Origin: JBBSAT01 sp046351235
Lineage (GTDB): Bacteria; Myxococcota_A; Polyangia; Polyangiales; Sandaracinaceae
Direction: 5' to 3'
Assembly: GCA_046351235.1 (NCBI GenBank)
Contig: JAXLYV010000005.1
Location: 124,001 to 188,000, forward strand
Length of the DNA: 64,000 bases
Under the pieces are notes generated by a model, which saw only the letters and a list, made by a program, of their open reading frames with translations, was not told the DNA's origin and did no database searches. The position numbers were made by a program, and so were the translations under genes. Shown here piece by piece: positions 1-9,010 of this stretch (position 1 is the first letter of the stretch; every line of letters starts with the position of its first letter).

Positions 1-448
1 GATCGCAGCGCGACGCGCGGTCCACGAGCAGCAGCGTCTTCTGCATCGAGTGGGCGGCGCTGCTCTTGCGGGGCCCGGGGACGAGCACCATCAGCGAGGC
101 GGGGCCGACGTGCACCACATCGCCGTTGCTCGCCGCGCTCTCGCCCTGCACGCGGATCGCGCCGATGCGCGTGCCGTTGCGGCTCTCGTGATCGGTGACG
201 AGGACGCGCGCGTCGCCGTCCCAGCGGAAGGTCGCGTGCAGCCGGCTCACGGCGGGATCGTCCACGCAGATCTCGGAGCTGCGGCTGCGGCCGATCGAGA
301 TCGTCTCGTCCTTCGGGAGCTCGTAGACGCCGCGCGTCGGCCCTTCGATGCACACGAGGCAAGCGGCGCGGACGGGCTCGGCGCGGAGGCTCGGGACGTC
401 GAGGGTCGTCTGGTCGTGCGTCACGTCGGCAGCTCCAAGATTGCTCAC
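1..448 (-). CDS. FHA-domain signalling protein (partial)
   Basis: Only the first 149 or so codons lie in the window; the gene runs off the left edge. The N-terminal region reads as a forkhead-associated domain: Gly53-Arg54 in an ISIGRS strand, Ser68..His71 in SRLH, and an NGT turn near residue 91. These are the phosphothreonine-binding landmarks of the family. In myxobacteria such N-termini often precede a sigma-54 activator or other output domain, but none is visible here. The GTG start at 448 overlaps the stop of the upstream propeller lipoprotein gene (GTGA), implying translational coupling; a second GTG lies at 424. It is the last visible gene of a three-gene operon (FHA, lipoprotein, PEGA protein) facing a kinase gene, so it may read that kinase's phosphorylation output (inference). 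Confidence 0.85.
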   Translation of the reverse strand, partial: MSNLGAADVTHDQTTLDVPSLRAEPVRAACLVCIEGPTRGVYELPKDETISIGRSRSSEICVDDPAVSRLHATFRWDGDARVLVTDHESRNGTRIGAIRVQGESAASNGDVVHVGPASLMVLVPGPRKSSAAHSMQKTLLLVDRASRCD

Positions 449-1845
449 TCGCCGCGCGGAGGGAAGTAGAGCGAGACGGAATCGCCCGTCGAGACGAGCA
501 AGGTATGGTCCGAGAGGCGAGTCCCGCTCGATCCGGCGGCGGGAGAAACCACGCGGTCGGAGAGCACGATGCTGCCCGGGAGCGCGTCGAGGCGCACCTC
601 CGCGAGCTCCGTTTCCGCCAGGGGCGCACCGCTCGCGTCGACGCCGCCGACGACGAGCGCGAGGCCCGCTCCGAACGAGAGCGCGTAGGCACCGGCGCGC
701 GCGCGGAACAGACGTGGCGGCGCGGGCGAGAGCACCTCGATCGAGGACGGATCGCCGAGCTGCACCACGAGGAGGTTCGTGTCGGTCACCACGGTTCCCG
801 CGGCGTCGCGCCCGCCGGCGACCAGCACGAGCCCGACGTCGAGCGCGCACGCGGCCGAGTCGCTCGTCGGGATCGTCGAGGCGAGCCGCTGCGGCGCGGC
901 CCCTCCGCTCGGGTCGAGGAGCACGATGCTGCTCGCGGCGAGCCCGGTCGCGTCGGTGCCGCCGAGCATCATCACGCGAGGCTCGATCGCGAGCGTCGTC
1001 GTGCGTGCCTCGATCGCGAGGGGCTCGGCGTCGAGCCGCGGCTCCGTCAGTGGAGGCAGCGCGGTGGTCGACAGGCGCCCATCGGTGAGCGTGATCTTCA
1101 CGACGTCCAACACGGGCTCGCCCGCGTCCGTGGCGCCGCCGGCGACGAGGACCGAGGACTCGTCGAGCGTGACGACGGACATGCCGTGAGCGGCCGGCAG
1201 CACGTCGGCGCCGAGCTCCGCGGCGACCGTGCCGTCGGGGAGCACGAGCGCGGCCCCACCTGACGTGCCGCCGACGACGAGCGCACCCGTACCGAGCCCC
1301 ACGCCGAAGCCGCCCACGCGCGCGGCGGGCCAAGCGACCGTGGGTGCGAGCGTGGGCAGACCCGTCGAGGCTTCGTGCGCGACGAAGCGCGCGAGGCCGG
1401 CCGTCGAGGTCAGGAGCGCGCCCTCGTCGGTCGGCCACATCTCTTCCCAGGCGGGCTCTGCGCCGCCGGGCGCCAGCGACGCGAATCGCCCGACGGCGCC
1501 GAGCGTCACGTCGGGCGCGCGTTCGGCGCCGGCCGCGCTCACGGAGAACGGAAACGATCGGCCGCGCCCGAGGGTGAGGCCGTCGAGCTCGGTCTCCACG
1601 ACGAGCGCGTAGTCGCCGCCGTGGGGCAAGGGTGGCAGCACGAGCTCTCGCGCGTCGGGCGCGTAGCGCGTGGTCACCGAGTCGTCGCGCACGCCGCCGC
1701 GCTCGACGGCGACCACGATGTCCGAGATCGTGCCGCCGAAGAACGGGTCGGGGCCGAGCGCGACGACGTGGAACGGCACGCGCGTGCGCTCGGGCGCGCA
1801 GCCGGCGGCGAGCACGGTGGCGAACGCGAGGGCGACGCGCCTCAC
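445..1845 (-). CDS. Kelch-like beta-propeller lipoprotein
   Basis: This 466-residue protein starts with a basic, hydrophobic signal peptide ending in a lipobox (LAAGC), so it is probably a lipoprotein exported to the envelope. The rest is built of repeated strands with recurring VVGG, VAGG and MLGG motifs (for example LVVGGTSGG, VLVAGGATDAG, VMMLGGTDATG, LVLVAGGRDAAG), which is typical of a Kelch or galactose-oxidase-like propeller. No catalytic residues are recognisable, so it is likely a binding or structural protein. Its GTG start overlaps the stop of the preceding PEGA-protein gene by four bases, and its own stop overlaps the FHA gene start in the same way, so the three are probably translated together. 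The ligand is unknown. Confidence 0.8.
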   Translation of the reverse strand: MRRVALAFATVLAAGCAPERTRVPFHVVALGPDPFFGGTISDIVVAVERGGVRDDSVTTRYAPDARELVLPPLPHGGDYALVVETELDGLTLGRGRSFPFSVSAAGAERAPDVTLGAVGRFASLAPGGAEPAWEEMWPTDEGALLTSTAGLARFVAHEASTGLPTLAPTVAWPAARVGGFGVGLGTGALVVGGTSGGAALVLPDGTVAAELGADVLPAAHGMSVVTLDESSVLVAGGATDAGEPVLDVVKITLTDGRLSTTALPPLTEPRLDAEPLAIEARTTTLAIEPRVMMLGGTDATGLAASSIVLLDPSGGAAPQRLASTIPTSDSAACALDVGLVLVAGGRDAAGTVVTDTNLLVVQLGDPSSIEVLSPAPPRLFRARAGAYALSFGAGLALVVGGVDASGAPLAETELAEVRLDALPGSIVLSDRVVSPAAGSSGTRLSDHTLLVSTGDSVSLYFPPRGE

Positions 1846-2975
1846 GGCACCACGATCTCTCCGGTCCCGACCCATCCGGGCGAGCCCTGCGGCGCGAGCG
1901 CCACGCCGAGCACGATCGCGAGGGCGACCAGCGCGGCGCTCCCGGCGCCCACGCCCACGCCGATCGCGACCTCGTCGACGTCGTCGATCACGACGGGCGC
2001 CAGCAGCGCGTCGGCGATCGCGTCGAGGCTCGCCGTGGGACCGAGCGCGACGGTGCGCGCGCCGAGCGTCGCGCGGAGCCCGCCCTGCGCTGCGGCCGTC
2101 ACGTCCAGGACCCAGAGCGAGCGCCCGAGCAGCGCGGCGGCGTGCTCGGCCGTCGCGTCGACGGGGGCGCCCGGCGCGCCGAGGGCCGCGAGCGCCGCGC
2201 CGGGATCGAGCGGAAGCGTGAAAGCGACCACGACGGGATCGGTCCCCTCGACGAGCGTGACGCGACGGCGCTGCGCGGTGCGCCCGGGGTGCTCGGCCCA
2301 GACCCAGTGGGTACCGCACGGAAGCTCGGCCGTGGTGACGTCCACCGGGGCACCATCGAGGCGGAGGGTGGCGTCGGCGGGCTCGTCGCGGCGCAGCGTG
2401 ATCGCGCATCGCGCGAGGCCGGCGCGCAGCGACTCGACGCGCGTCGCGAGCGTGGGCGGGTAGCGGGTCGGGTCGATGGTGAGCGTCGGCCGCACGACCA
2501 AGGCGCGCCGCGCGGCCTCCTCGGCGCCGCGCGCGTCGCCGGTCGCGTCGTGCACCATCGAGGCGAGCAGGAGCGCGTCGACGAGCGCGTCCTGGCTGGC
2601 GGGGCCCTCGGCATCGATCGCGGCGAGCGCCGCCTCGATCGTGCGCTCGGCCTCGGCGAGCGCGAGCGAGGCGAACGCCTCGTCGGCCCGCAGCGTGGCG
2701 GCCGCGAGCTCGTCGCCCGGCAGCGTGGCGGGCGGAGGCCGCGGCGGGCGCCCGACGTCCTCGCCGAGCGCCGCGGAGCGCTCGATCAACCTCGCGCCGA
2801 GCGCTTCGGCTGCCGCCGACGAGGCCTCGTCCGCACGGATGACCAGGACCCGCCGCGCCGGGCCGAGCGCTGGCTGCGCGGCCACGCCCGTGGGCGGCGC
2901 GAGACACGCGATCCCCACGAAAACGTGGAGAATCGGGACGGCGGCCGGACCGCGCATGCGCAGCGTTCGCCTCAC
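1842..2975 (-). CDS. Secreted PEGA-domain protein with C-terminal membrane segment
   Basis: The protein of about 377 residues has a cleavable signal peptide (ends near GVAAQP), an alpha-helical TPR-like middle region, a PEGA-type beta domain (ITLRRDEPADATLRLDG through CGTHWVWAEHPG), and a hydrophobic helix near the C-terminus (ALVALAIVLGVALAP). PEGA domains are found in surface and kinase-linked proteins of delta-proteobacteria. I chose the GTG at 2975 because it gives an Arg-Arg plus hydrophobic N-terminus; an ATG at 2957 is also possible. It is the first gene of the operon that continues into the propeller lipoprotein and the FHA protein, and it is divergent from a PEGA-tailed kinase, which suggests a shared envelope-signalling task. 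The exact role is unknown. Confidence 0.75.
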   Translation of the reverse strand: MRRTLRMRGPAAVPILHVFVGIACLAPPTGVAAQPALGPARRVLVIRADEASSAAAEALGARLIERSAALGEDVGRPPRPPPATLPGDELAAATLRADEAFASLALAEAERTIEAALAAIDAEGPASQDALVDALLLASMVHDATGDARGAEEAARRALVVRPTLTIDPTRYPPTLATRVESLRAGLARCAITLRRDEPADATLRLDGAPVDVTTAELPCGTHWVWAEHPGRTAQRRRVTLVEGTDPVVVAFTLPLDPGAALAALGAPGAPVDATAEHAAALLGRSLWVLDVTAAAQGGLRATLGARTVALGPTASLDAIADALLAPVVIDDVDEVAIGVGVGAGSAALVALAIVLGVALAPQGSPGWVGTGEIVVP

Positions 2976-3091
2976 CGCGCGAGTCTCGGTCGCCCCGTTC
3001 GGGGCGTGCAAGCGCATTTCCGCGGAGGCTTCGATCCGAGCATCGATCACGAACCCATGCGCGAGCGCGCGAGATTGGGCAAGCTTGCCAC

Positions 3092-4681
3092 GTGGAGCCC
3101 ACGTTGGCCGGGCGCGTCGGTCGCTACGTGCTCCTCGACCGGGTCGGTCGGGGGGGCATGGGCGAGGTGCATCGCGCGCGCGCGTTCGGCGCTGCCGGCG
3201 TGACCAAGGAGCTGTGCATCAAGCGCATTCGCTGCGAGCGCCTGGCGGACCCGTCCTCGCTCGCACGCTTCGTGAGTGAGGCGCGGCTGTCGATGCGCCT
3301 CTCGCACGCGAACATCGTCTCCGTCTTCGACTTCGGTCGCAGCCAGGGCGACTACTACCTCGCGATGGAGTGGGTCGAGGGATGCGACCTGCGTCGCTTG
3401 CTCGCCGAGCGCGAGGGCGAGGCGCTCGACGAAGACGTCGCGCTCTTCGTCGCGACCGAGATCGCGCGCGCGCTCGCGTATCTGCACGCGCTCGAGGGCG
3501 AGGGGCACATCGCGCACTGCGATCTGAAGCCGGCGAACGTGCTGCTCTCGCGGGCGGGCGAGGTGAAGCTCGCCGACTTCGGCGTCGCGGCGCACGAGGC
3601 GGGCGCCGCGGTGGGAGGCACGCGCCGCTACATGGCTCCCGAGCAGCGACGCTCCGGCGTCGTGGCGCCCGCGGTCGATCTGTACGCGCTCGGGCTCTTG
3701 CTCGACGAGATGCTCGGCGGGCAGGCGGCGCGCCGTGCGCCCGAGGACGACGCCCCGCCCGGCGTGGCGTGGCCGGCCTACGAAGCGCCCGCGGTCTCGC
3801 CCGCGCTCGCGTCCCTGCTCGAGCGCCTCTGCGCGCTCGATCCCGCCGAGCGCCCGGCCTCGGCGCGTGAGGTCGGCGACGCGCTCGAGGCACTGCTCGC
3901 CGAGGCGCGCGTACGGCTCGGGCGCTCGCCGCGCGAGCTCTTGGCGCAGCGCGTGAGCGAGAGCGCTCGTCCGCGCGAGACGACGCGAACGGGGGACGAA
4001 GAGGAGCTGCGCACCGACGCCTCGTACCTGACCGAAGGCGAGAGCGAGACGTTCGCGCGACGCATGAAGCCGGGCTCCTCGCCGCGCTCCGAGTCGCGGG
4101 CGACGCCCATCCCGCCCCGGCCCGCCGTGCCCTCCCGTGCGCGAGGCGCGGCGATCGGCGGTCTCGCCCTCGCGCTCGCGCTCGCGCTCGGGCTCGGGCT
4201 CGGGCGGCGTGCGGCTCCCGACGCCGACGCCGAGGCGACGCCCCACGGTGCGGAGCCCCGCACGGTCGCCGCGCCGACGCCGACGAGCGCTCTGGCCACG
4301 CGTGAAGTCGCGGAACCGACCGCGGCGGTCGCGGTCGGCACCGCCGACGAGGGGGACGACGGAGTCGAGACCTCGGCGGCCCCACCGCTCGAGCGGCGTC
4401 GCCCGCCCGCGCACGAGCCGGCGCTCGAGGAGCCCGTCCCGCCGCCGCCCTCGCAGGCGCTCGAGAGCGCCCACGTACGCGTCAATGCGCGCCCGTGGGC
4501 GGAGGTGCGGATCGACGGATCGGTCGTCGGCGTCACGCCGATCGTCGACTTCGCGCTCGCGCCGGGCGAGCACGATCTCGAGCTCGTGAACCCGGCCCTC
4601 GGGCGCTCGCACACGGCGCATCTCTCGCTCGCGCCGGGCGAAGCGCGCGACGTGATCGTGGATCTGCGCAGCGCGCCATGA
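3092..4681 (+). CDS. Membrane Ser/Thr protein kinase with C-terminal PEGA domain
   Basis: This 529-residue protein has a Hanks-type kinase domain (residues 10-270): glycine loop GRGGMGEV at 19-26, ATP-anchoring Lys44, catalytic loop HCDLKPAN at 142-149, DFG at 162-164 and MAPE at 181-184. The usual HRD is HCD, making it a non-RD kinase, which often means activity is less dependent on activation-loop phosphorylation. An acidic linker is followed by one membrane helix (GGLALALALALGLGLG, about residue 350) and a C-terminal PEGA domain on the far side of the membrane. A GTG at 3092 starts the gene; no strong ribosome-binding site is seen. Divergence from the PEGA/lipoprotein/FHA operon suggests one signalling unit. 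Confidence 0.92.
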   Translation: MEPTLAGRVGRYVLLDRVGRGGMGEVHRARAFGAAGVTKELCIKRIRCERLADPSSLARFVSEARLSMRLSHANIVSVFDFGRSQGDYYLAMEWVEGCDLRRLLAEREGEALDEDVALFVATEIARALAYLHALEGEGHIAHCDLKPANVLLSRAGEVKLADFGVAAHEAGAAVGGTRRYMAPEQRRSGVVAPAVDLYALGLLLDEMLGGQAARRAPEDDAPPGVAWPAYEAPAVSPALASLLERLCALDPAERPASAREVGDALEALLAEARVRLGRSPRELLAQRVSESARPRETTRTGDEEELRTDASYLTEGESETFARRMKPGSSPRSESRATPIPPRPAVPSRARGAAIGGLALALALALGLGLGRRAAPDADAEATPHGAEPRTVAAPTPTSALATREVAEPTAAVAVGTADEGDDGVETSAAPPLERRRPPAHEPALEEPVPPPPSQALESAHVRVNARPWAEVRIDGSVVGVTPIVDFALAPGEHDLELVNPALGRSHTAHLSLAPGEARDVIVDLRSAP

Positions 4682-4720
4682 GACGAGCGCGGCTGTGCAG
4701 CTGCATGCGCACTACGCAAA

Positions 4721-4732
4721 GAACGTACGTTC
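4721..4732. promoter_or_regulatory. Perfect palindrome upstream of the Cys-rich lipoprotein gene
   Basis: GAACGTACGTTC is a perfect 12-base palindrome about 90 bases before the start at 4821, in a short spacer of lower GC. Its size and symmetry fit a dimeric regulator site; no regulator is identified. Confidence 0.35.
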
Positions 4733-4820
4733 GCGGCGCGAGAAGGTTCGCATTCGCCCGTGAATCGTGAGCGCGCGGCTGGCGTGCTCCGTGCTGGACG
4801 AGGGTCCCGACGGAGGACGC

Positions 4821-6269
4821 ATGACGCTTGGACCGGCTTGTCGTTGGTGGGTGATGGGTGCGCTGCTCGGGGCCGCCGCAGCGGGCTGCAGCTCGGCTCC
4901 CGTGGCGAGCACGGACGATGGGGGCGGAAACGGATCGGACGCGAACCTGCCCGACACTGGGGTTCCGCCTCGCGATACCGGTGTTCCCCCCAACGACACG
5001 GGCCTACCGCCCACCGACACCGGCGTTCCGCCGACCGACACGGGCCCGGCCGTCTGCGATCCGCCGCTCACCACGTGCGGCCCCGCGTGCGTCGATCTCC
5101 AGACGAGCGGGACCCACTGCGGCTCGTGCGGCAACACGTGCACGGCGACGCAGACGTGCACGACGGGCGTCTGTGCGTGCAGCACCGGCCTCGTCACCTG
5201 CGGTCCCGATTGCGCCGATGTCTCGTCCGACCCGCAGCACTGCGGCTCGTGCCGGAACGCGTGCAACACCGGTGAGTCGTGTGTCTCGGGCGCCTGCGTG
5301 TGCCCGGCGCCGGCGACGACGTGCCCGGGCGGTGGCTGCTTCGACCTCACGAGCGATCCCCAGAACTGCGGCACGTGCGGCAACGACTGCGGCCCCGGCG
5401 CGATCTGCACGTCGGGCGCGTGTGCGTGCCCCACGGGCACGACCGACTGCGGCATGGGCTGCACCACGGGCCTGAGCAGCGATCCGCTCAACTGCGGCAC
5501 GTGCGGCAACACGTGCGCGACGGGCGCGAGCTGCAGCGGCGGCAACTGCCAGTGCCCTGGCTCCGACATCATCTGTCGCGGCGCCTGCGTCGACGTCTCG
5601 AACGATCCGGCGAACTGCGGCGGGTGCGCTCGCAACTGCGGGCCCGGCGGCGTGTGCATCTCGGGGGCGTGCGCGTGCGCGACCGGTCAGACCAGCTGCC
5701 CGGCCGGCGGCGGTGGCGCGACGATCTGCACCGACACCCAGACCGATCCGCGTCACTGCGGTAGCTGCGCGATGCGCTGCGGCTTCGGTCAGGCCTGCGT
5801 GGGTGGCACCTGCCAGATCAACACGCAGACCGATCCGAACAACTGCGGCACGGCGGGCAACGCCTGCGACGGCACGCAGTACTGCCAGGCGGGTGCCTGC
5901 GTCTGCTTGCCGGGCCTCACGCTCGTCGGCGGCGCGTGCGTGAACCTGACGAACGATCCGACGAACTGCGGCTCGGCCGGCAACACCTGTGGTGGCGCGA
6001 CGCCGGTCTGCAACAACGGCGTCTGCGTGGCCATGTGCGGCAACGGCGGCGCCGGCACGCTGCGCAACTGCGACGGCTCGTGCGTGAACCTGCGCACGGA
6101 CCCGCTGAACTGCGGCGGCTGCGGCAACGTCTGCGACACCGGTCAGATCTGCGACGGCGGCTGCCAGGACTACCTGCCGACGACCTGCACGGCGTGCCCG
6201 TGCGCGGCGTGCGGCGGCGGCGCCACGTGCCAGACGCTCGGCTCGACCGTGGTCTGCGTCGCAGGCTGA
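4821..6269 (+). CDS. Cysteine-rich repeat lipoprotein
   Basis: This 482-residue protein has a lipoprotein signal (GAAAAGC), then a linker of four or five DTGVPP-like repeats, then about ten tandem modules of 35-45 residues rich in Cys and Gly with recurring NCGxCGNxC and CxxGxCxC patterns. The even cysteine number per module suggests a chain of disulfide-bonded knots outside the cytoplasm. Such proteins are common in Sandaracinus-like myxobacteria, are frequently mislabelled in databases, and have no proven function; adhesion or a surface coat is a reasonable guess. The ATG at 4821 was chosen because it directly precedes the signal peptide and follows a GGAGGA ribosome-binding site. A strong terminator lies just after the stop. 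Confidence 0.85.
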   Translation: MTLGPACRWWVMGALLGAAAAGCSSAPVASTDDGGGNGSDANLPDTGVPPRDTGVPPNDTGLPPTDTGVPPTDTGPAVCDPPLTTCGPACVDLQTSGTHCGSCGNTCTATQTCTTGVCACSTGLVTCGPDCADVSSDPQHCGSCRNACNTGESCVSGACVCPAPATTCPGGGCFDLTSDPQNCGTCGNDCGPGAICTSGACACPTGTTDCGMGCTTGLSSDPLNCGTCGNTCATGASCSGGNCQCPGSDIICRGACVDVSNDPANCGGCARNCGPGGVCISGACACATGQTSCPAGGGGATICTDTQTDPRHCGSCAMRCGFGQACVGGTCQINTQTDPNNCGTAGNACDGTQYCQAGACVCLPGLTLVGGACVNLTNDPTNCGSAGNTCGGATPVCNNGVCVAMCGNGGAGTLRNCDGSCVNLRTDPLNCGGCGNVCDTGQICDGGCQDYLPTTCTACPCAACGGGATCQTLGSTVVCVAG

Positions 6270-6293
6270 CGTCGGTCGATAGGGAGGGGGAGA

Positions 6294-6334
6294 GATCGCC
6301 TCGCACGTGGGAGCGTGCGGGGCGATCGCCTTTT
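6294..6334 (+). terminator. Rho-independent terminator
   Basis: Arms 6294-6307 and 6314-6327 form a 14-base stem with a single G-T pair and a 6-base loop, followed by GCC and TTTT. It sits between two convergent genes and its T-run serves the plus-strand lipoprotein gene. Confidence 0.75.
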
Positions 6335-6344
6335 CGGGGGGCGC

Positions 6345-7517
6345 TCACCAGCCCGGGCGGGCCAGCACCGAGCCGCGGGGGCCCTCGTAGGGCGCCTCGC
6401 CGAAGAGCGTGTATCGCGCGAGGCCGACGGCGTCGGGGGTCGGTACGCCGAGCGCGAGGACCACGTCGCCGTGCGCATCGAGCAGCGCGCCCGTGACGGA
6501 GAGGAAAGGCTGCGAGACTGCGCCGTCGACCGAGGGCACGCCGAACGAGCGCGTCTCGCGTGCCACGCCGAGGGCGTCGAGTCGCACGAAGCGGCCCTGC
6601 TGCACCACGAGCACCTCGCTGCCGCGCGCGAGCACGCTCCGCAGCACGATCGAGTCGCCGAGCCACGCCCACGCGCCGCTCCCGTCGGGCGCGAGGCGGG
6701 TCACGAACGCCGTGTAGCCTCGCGCCTCGACGCGTTGCTCGCGCGCTCCCGGGAGCAGATCGGCAGCGCCGTCGAGCTCGCCACCGACGAGCACGCTTCC
6801 GTCGGGCGCGAGCGCGAGGTCGATCGGGATCGTCGGGCCATCGAACAGCGCGCGCCAGCGTGAGTGCCCGCTCGCGTCGAGGCGCTCGACGATGCCCGTC
6901 GTGCCGCCGTTCGTCATCCCGGCCCAGACCACGCCCGCCGCGTCCGTGACGACGGCCGTGCACTCGGCGGAGGCGTCGAGGCGCTGCGACCACCGCACGT
7001 GCCCGGCTGCGTCGACGCGATCGACGACGACACCGCCGTGCGGGCCGCGCAGGGTCGCGCAGAGCACCACGTCCCCTCCCGGCGCGCCCGTCAGATCGGG
7101 GTAGGTGAAGGCATCGAGCGCGCCGCGATGCAGCTCGCGTGTCCAGAGCACGTGGCCCGTGTCGTCGAAGCGCACGAGCCGTGCGGTCGTGGGGCGCGCG
7201 ACGGGGAGGCGCGCCAAGCCGGTGACGGCGCCATCGCCGGAGACCGCAGCGTCGACGATCGACGCGTCCGCGTAGGCCCAGCGGGTCGTGCCGCGCGCAT
7301 CGGTGCGAAGGATTCCGTCGGCCGCGAAGACGAGGTCGCCGCTCGGGTGCAGCGCGTAAGGCGCGGCGCCGGCCTGGCTCTCGCGGCCCACGAGCTCGGC
7401 GCCGAGCGCGACGACGGAGGCGTCACCGCGCGCTTGGGCGCGGACGGAGGAAGCGCCGAGCGGGACGAGGCAGAAGAGGACGAAGACGAGGGCGAGCGCG
7501 CGCGAGGCCGTGGGCAT
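6345..7517 (-). CDS. Secreted beta-propeller (outer-membrane PQQ/SBBP-type repeat) protein
   Basis: The 390-residue product has an N-terminal signal peptide (hydrophobic through LGASSVRAQA) and then repeated propeller blades with the pattern LDAxGHxRW / FDDTGHVLW / LAPDGSxLVGG, resembling the SBBP/delta-60 type repeats common in myxobacterial secreted proteins. No catalytic site is evident. It is a stand-alone gene whose 3' end meets the terminator shared with the Cys-rich lipoprotein gene; its start at 7517 is an ATG immediately ahead of the signal sequence. The role is unknown, probably extracellular or periplasmic binding. Confidence 0.75.
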   Translation of the reverse strand: MPTASRALALVFVLFCLVPLGASSVRAQARGDASVVALGAELVGRESQAGAAPYALHPSGDLVFAADGILRTDARGTTRWAYADASIVDAAVSGDGAVTGLARLPVARPTTARLVRFDDTGHVLWTRELHRGALDAFTYPDLTGAPGGDVVLCATLRGPHGGVVVDRVDAAGHVRWSQRLDASAECTAVVTDAAGVVWAGMTNGGTTGIVERLDASGHSRWRALFDGPTIPIDLALAPDGSVLVGGELDGAADLLPGAREQRVEARGYTAFVTRLAPDGSGAWAWLGDSIVLRSVLARGSEVLVVQQGRFVRLDALGVARETRSFGVPSVDGAVSQPFLSVTGALLDAHGDVVLALGVPTPDAVGLARYTLFGEAPYEGPRGSVLARPGW

Positions 7518-7583
7518 GCACGGACCGACGCGGCGTGGCGCGCGCTATTCGCGAGGGAAACGTGAGGATTCGTAAGGTGCGCG

Positions 7584-8264
7584 TCAGTCGCGCACGAGCG
7601 GGCCGAACATCCAGACGCCGGCGGTGCCGACGACGAGATCGTAGGCGAGCAGGATCTGGCACCAGCGCAGCGTCTCGAGCGCCTCGCCGGGCGCGAAGAG
7701 CTCGCGCGTCGCGACGACGGCGGCGAGCAGCGCGGGCGCCACGAGCGGAAACACCACGACCGCGACGAGCAGGTCGCGCGCGCCGGTGCGCACGGTCATC
7801 GCGCCGAAGAGCGTGCCGGCGAGCACTTGGCCGAGCGTCCCGAGGGCGAGCACCGGCAAGGTCGGCAGGAGCACGCGGCCGAGATCGACGCGATACAGGA
7901 TCGCCACGACCGGCAGCAGGAGCGCCTCGACGATCGCGAGGAACACGAGCGTGCTCGCCGCCTTCCCGAGGTAGATGCCGGCCGGTGGCACGGGCGAGAG
8001 CAAGAGGCCGCGCATCGCTTCGTTGTCGCGCTCGCGAGCGAACGAGCGCCCGACCGCGAGCACGCCCGAGAACGACACGGCGATCCACAGCACGCCGGGC
8101 GCGAAGGCGCGGGCATCGACGTCGTCGAGATAGAAGGAGAGCGAGGCGAGCACGGCGACGAGCAGCGAGAAGAGCGCGGTGGAGACCACGATCTCGCGCG
8201 TGCGCCGCTCGATCGCGAGGTCCTTGCCGAGCACGAGCCAGGCAGCGCGCAGCACGTCGCTCAC
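7584..8264 (-). CDS. ccmB: Heme exporter protein CcmB
   Basis: This 226-residue integral membrane protein has six hydrophobic segments and the CcmB hallmarks: an N-terminal KDLAIERRTRE stretch, then VSFSGVLAVGRSFARERDNEAMRG and LLSPVPPAGIYLGK. CcmB is the permease of the CcmAB ABC transporter that works in system I cytochrome c maturation, releasing heme-loaded CcmE from CcmC. It begins at a GTG one base after the ccmA stop, so the two are coupled. The partners ccmC, ccmE and ccmF are not in the window. Confidence 0.9.
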   Translation of the reverse strand: MSDVLRAAWLVLGKDLAIERRTREIVVSTALFSLLVAVLASLSFYLDDVDARAFAPGVLWIAVSFSGVLAVGRSFARERDNEAMRGLLLSPVPPAGIYLGKAASTLVFLAIVEALLLPVVAILYRVDLGRVLLPTLPVLALGTLGQVLAGTLFGAMTVRTGARDLLVAVVVFPLVAPALLAAVVATRELFAPGEALETLRWCQILLAYDLVVGTAGVWMFGPLVRD

Positions 8265-8265
8265 G

Positions 8266-8919
8266 TCAGGCGGCCTCCGCGAGGCGACCTTGGCGCAGCG
8301 TCACGCGCACGTCGGCGACGTTCTCGGACAAGGACGCGTCGTGGGTGACGACGACGACGATCGCACCGCGCGCCCGCTCGCCGCGCACGACCTCCACGAG
8401 CAGCTCCGTCGAGCGCGCATCGAGGCCCGTCGAGGGCTCGTCGAGCAGGAGCAGGCGCGGCTCGGCGACGAGCGCGCGCGCGAGCGCGACCCGCTGGAGC
8501 TGCCCGCGCGAGAACGTGCGCACCGCGCGGTCGCCGAAGGCGCCGATGTCGAAGCGCTCGCGGAGGGTCTGGATGCGCTTGGCCGCGTCGGCGACACGAT
8601 GCAGGCGCGCCGCGAGCACGAGGTTCTCGGCGCCCGTGAGGTCCGGGTAGCAGAACGACGCGTGGGAGAGCACCCCCACGAAGGGTCGCAGCGCTTCGGC
8701 GTGCGCCACGGCGTCGAGCGCGCCGAAGTGCAGCGTCCCGCGCGTGGGCCGCGCCTGGAGCGTGAGCAGCGAGAGCAGCGTGCTCTTGCCCGCGCCGTTG
8801 GGCCCCTCGACGACGGTGACCTGCCCGCCGCGCAGCGTGAGGTCCACGCCCGCGAGCGCGCGCGTGGCGCCGTAGGTCTTGGCGAGGCCCTTGGCCTCCA
8901 CACGGTCGAAGTCGGTCAC
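8266..8919 (-). CDS. ccmA: Heme exporter ATP-binding protein CcmA
   Basis: This ABC ATPase of about 217 residues has Walker A (GPNGAGKST), a Q-loop region, the signature FSRGQLQRVALARAL, Walker B (LLLLDEPSTGLD) and the switch His (VVTHD). Length and immediate linkage to ccmB identify CcmA, which powers the CcmAB complex of cytochrome c maturation. I place the start at the GTG at 8919, because the family begins only a few residues before the AKGLAKTYG strand; the alternative ATG at 9036 lies inside a perfect hairpin and would add an Arg/Pro-rich tail that looks non-coding. Confidence 0.88.
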   Translation of the reverse strand: MTDFDRVEAKGLAKTYGATRALAGVDLTLRGGQVTVVEGPNGAGKSTLLSLLTLQARPTRGTLHFGALDAVAHAEALRPFVGVLSHASFCYPDLTGAENLVLAARLHRVADAAKRIQTLRERFDIGAFGDRAVRTFSRGQLQRVALARALVAEPRLLLLDEPSTGLDARSTELLVEVVRGERARGAIVVVVTHDASLSENVADVRVTLRQGRLAEAA

Positions 8920-9010
8920 CGGCGTCTCGCGGGAGCGATGCTCGCGCGAGGGCGGCTCGCTGTCATCTTCTCGCTGGGGCCGTTCGATCGTGGGTCGGCG
9001 CTCAGTCCTC

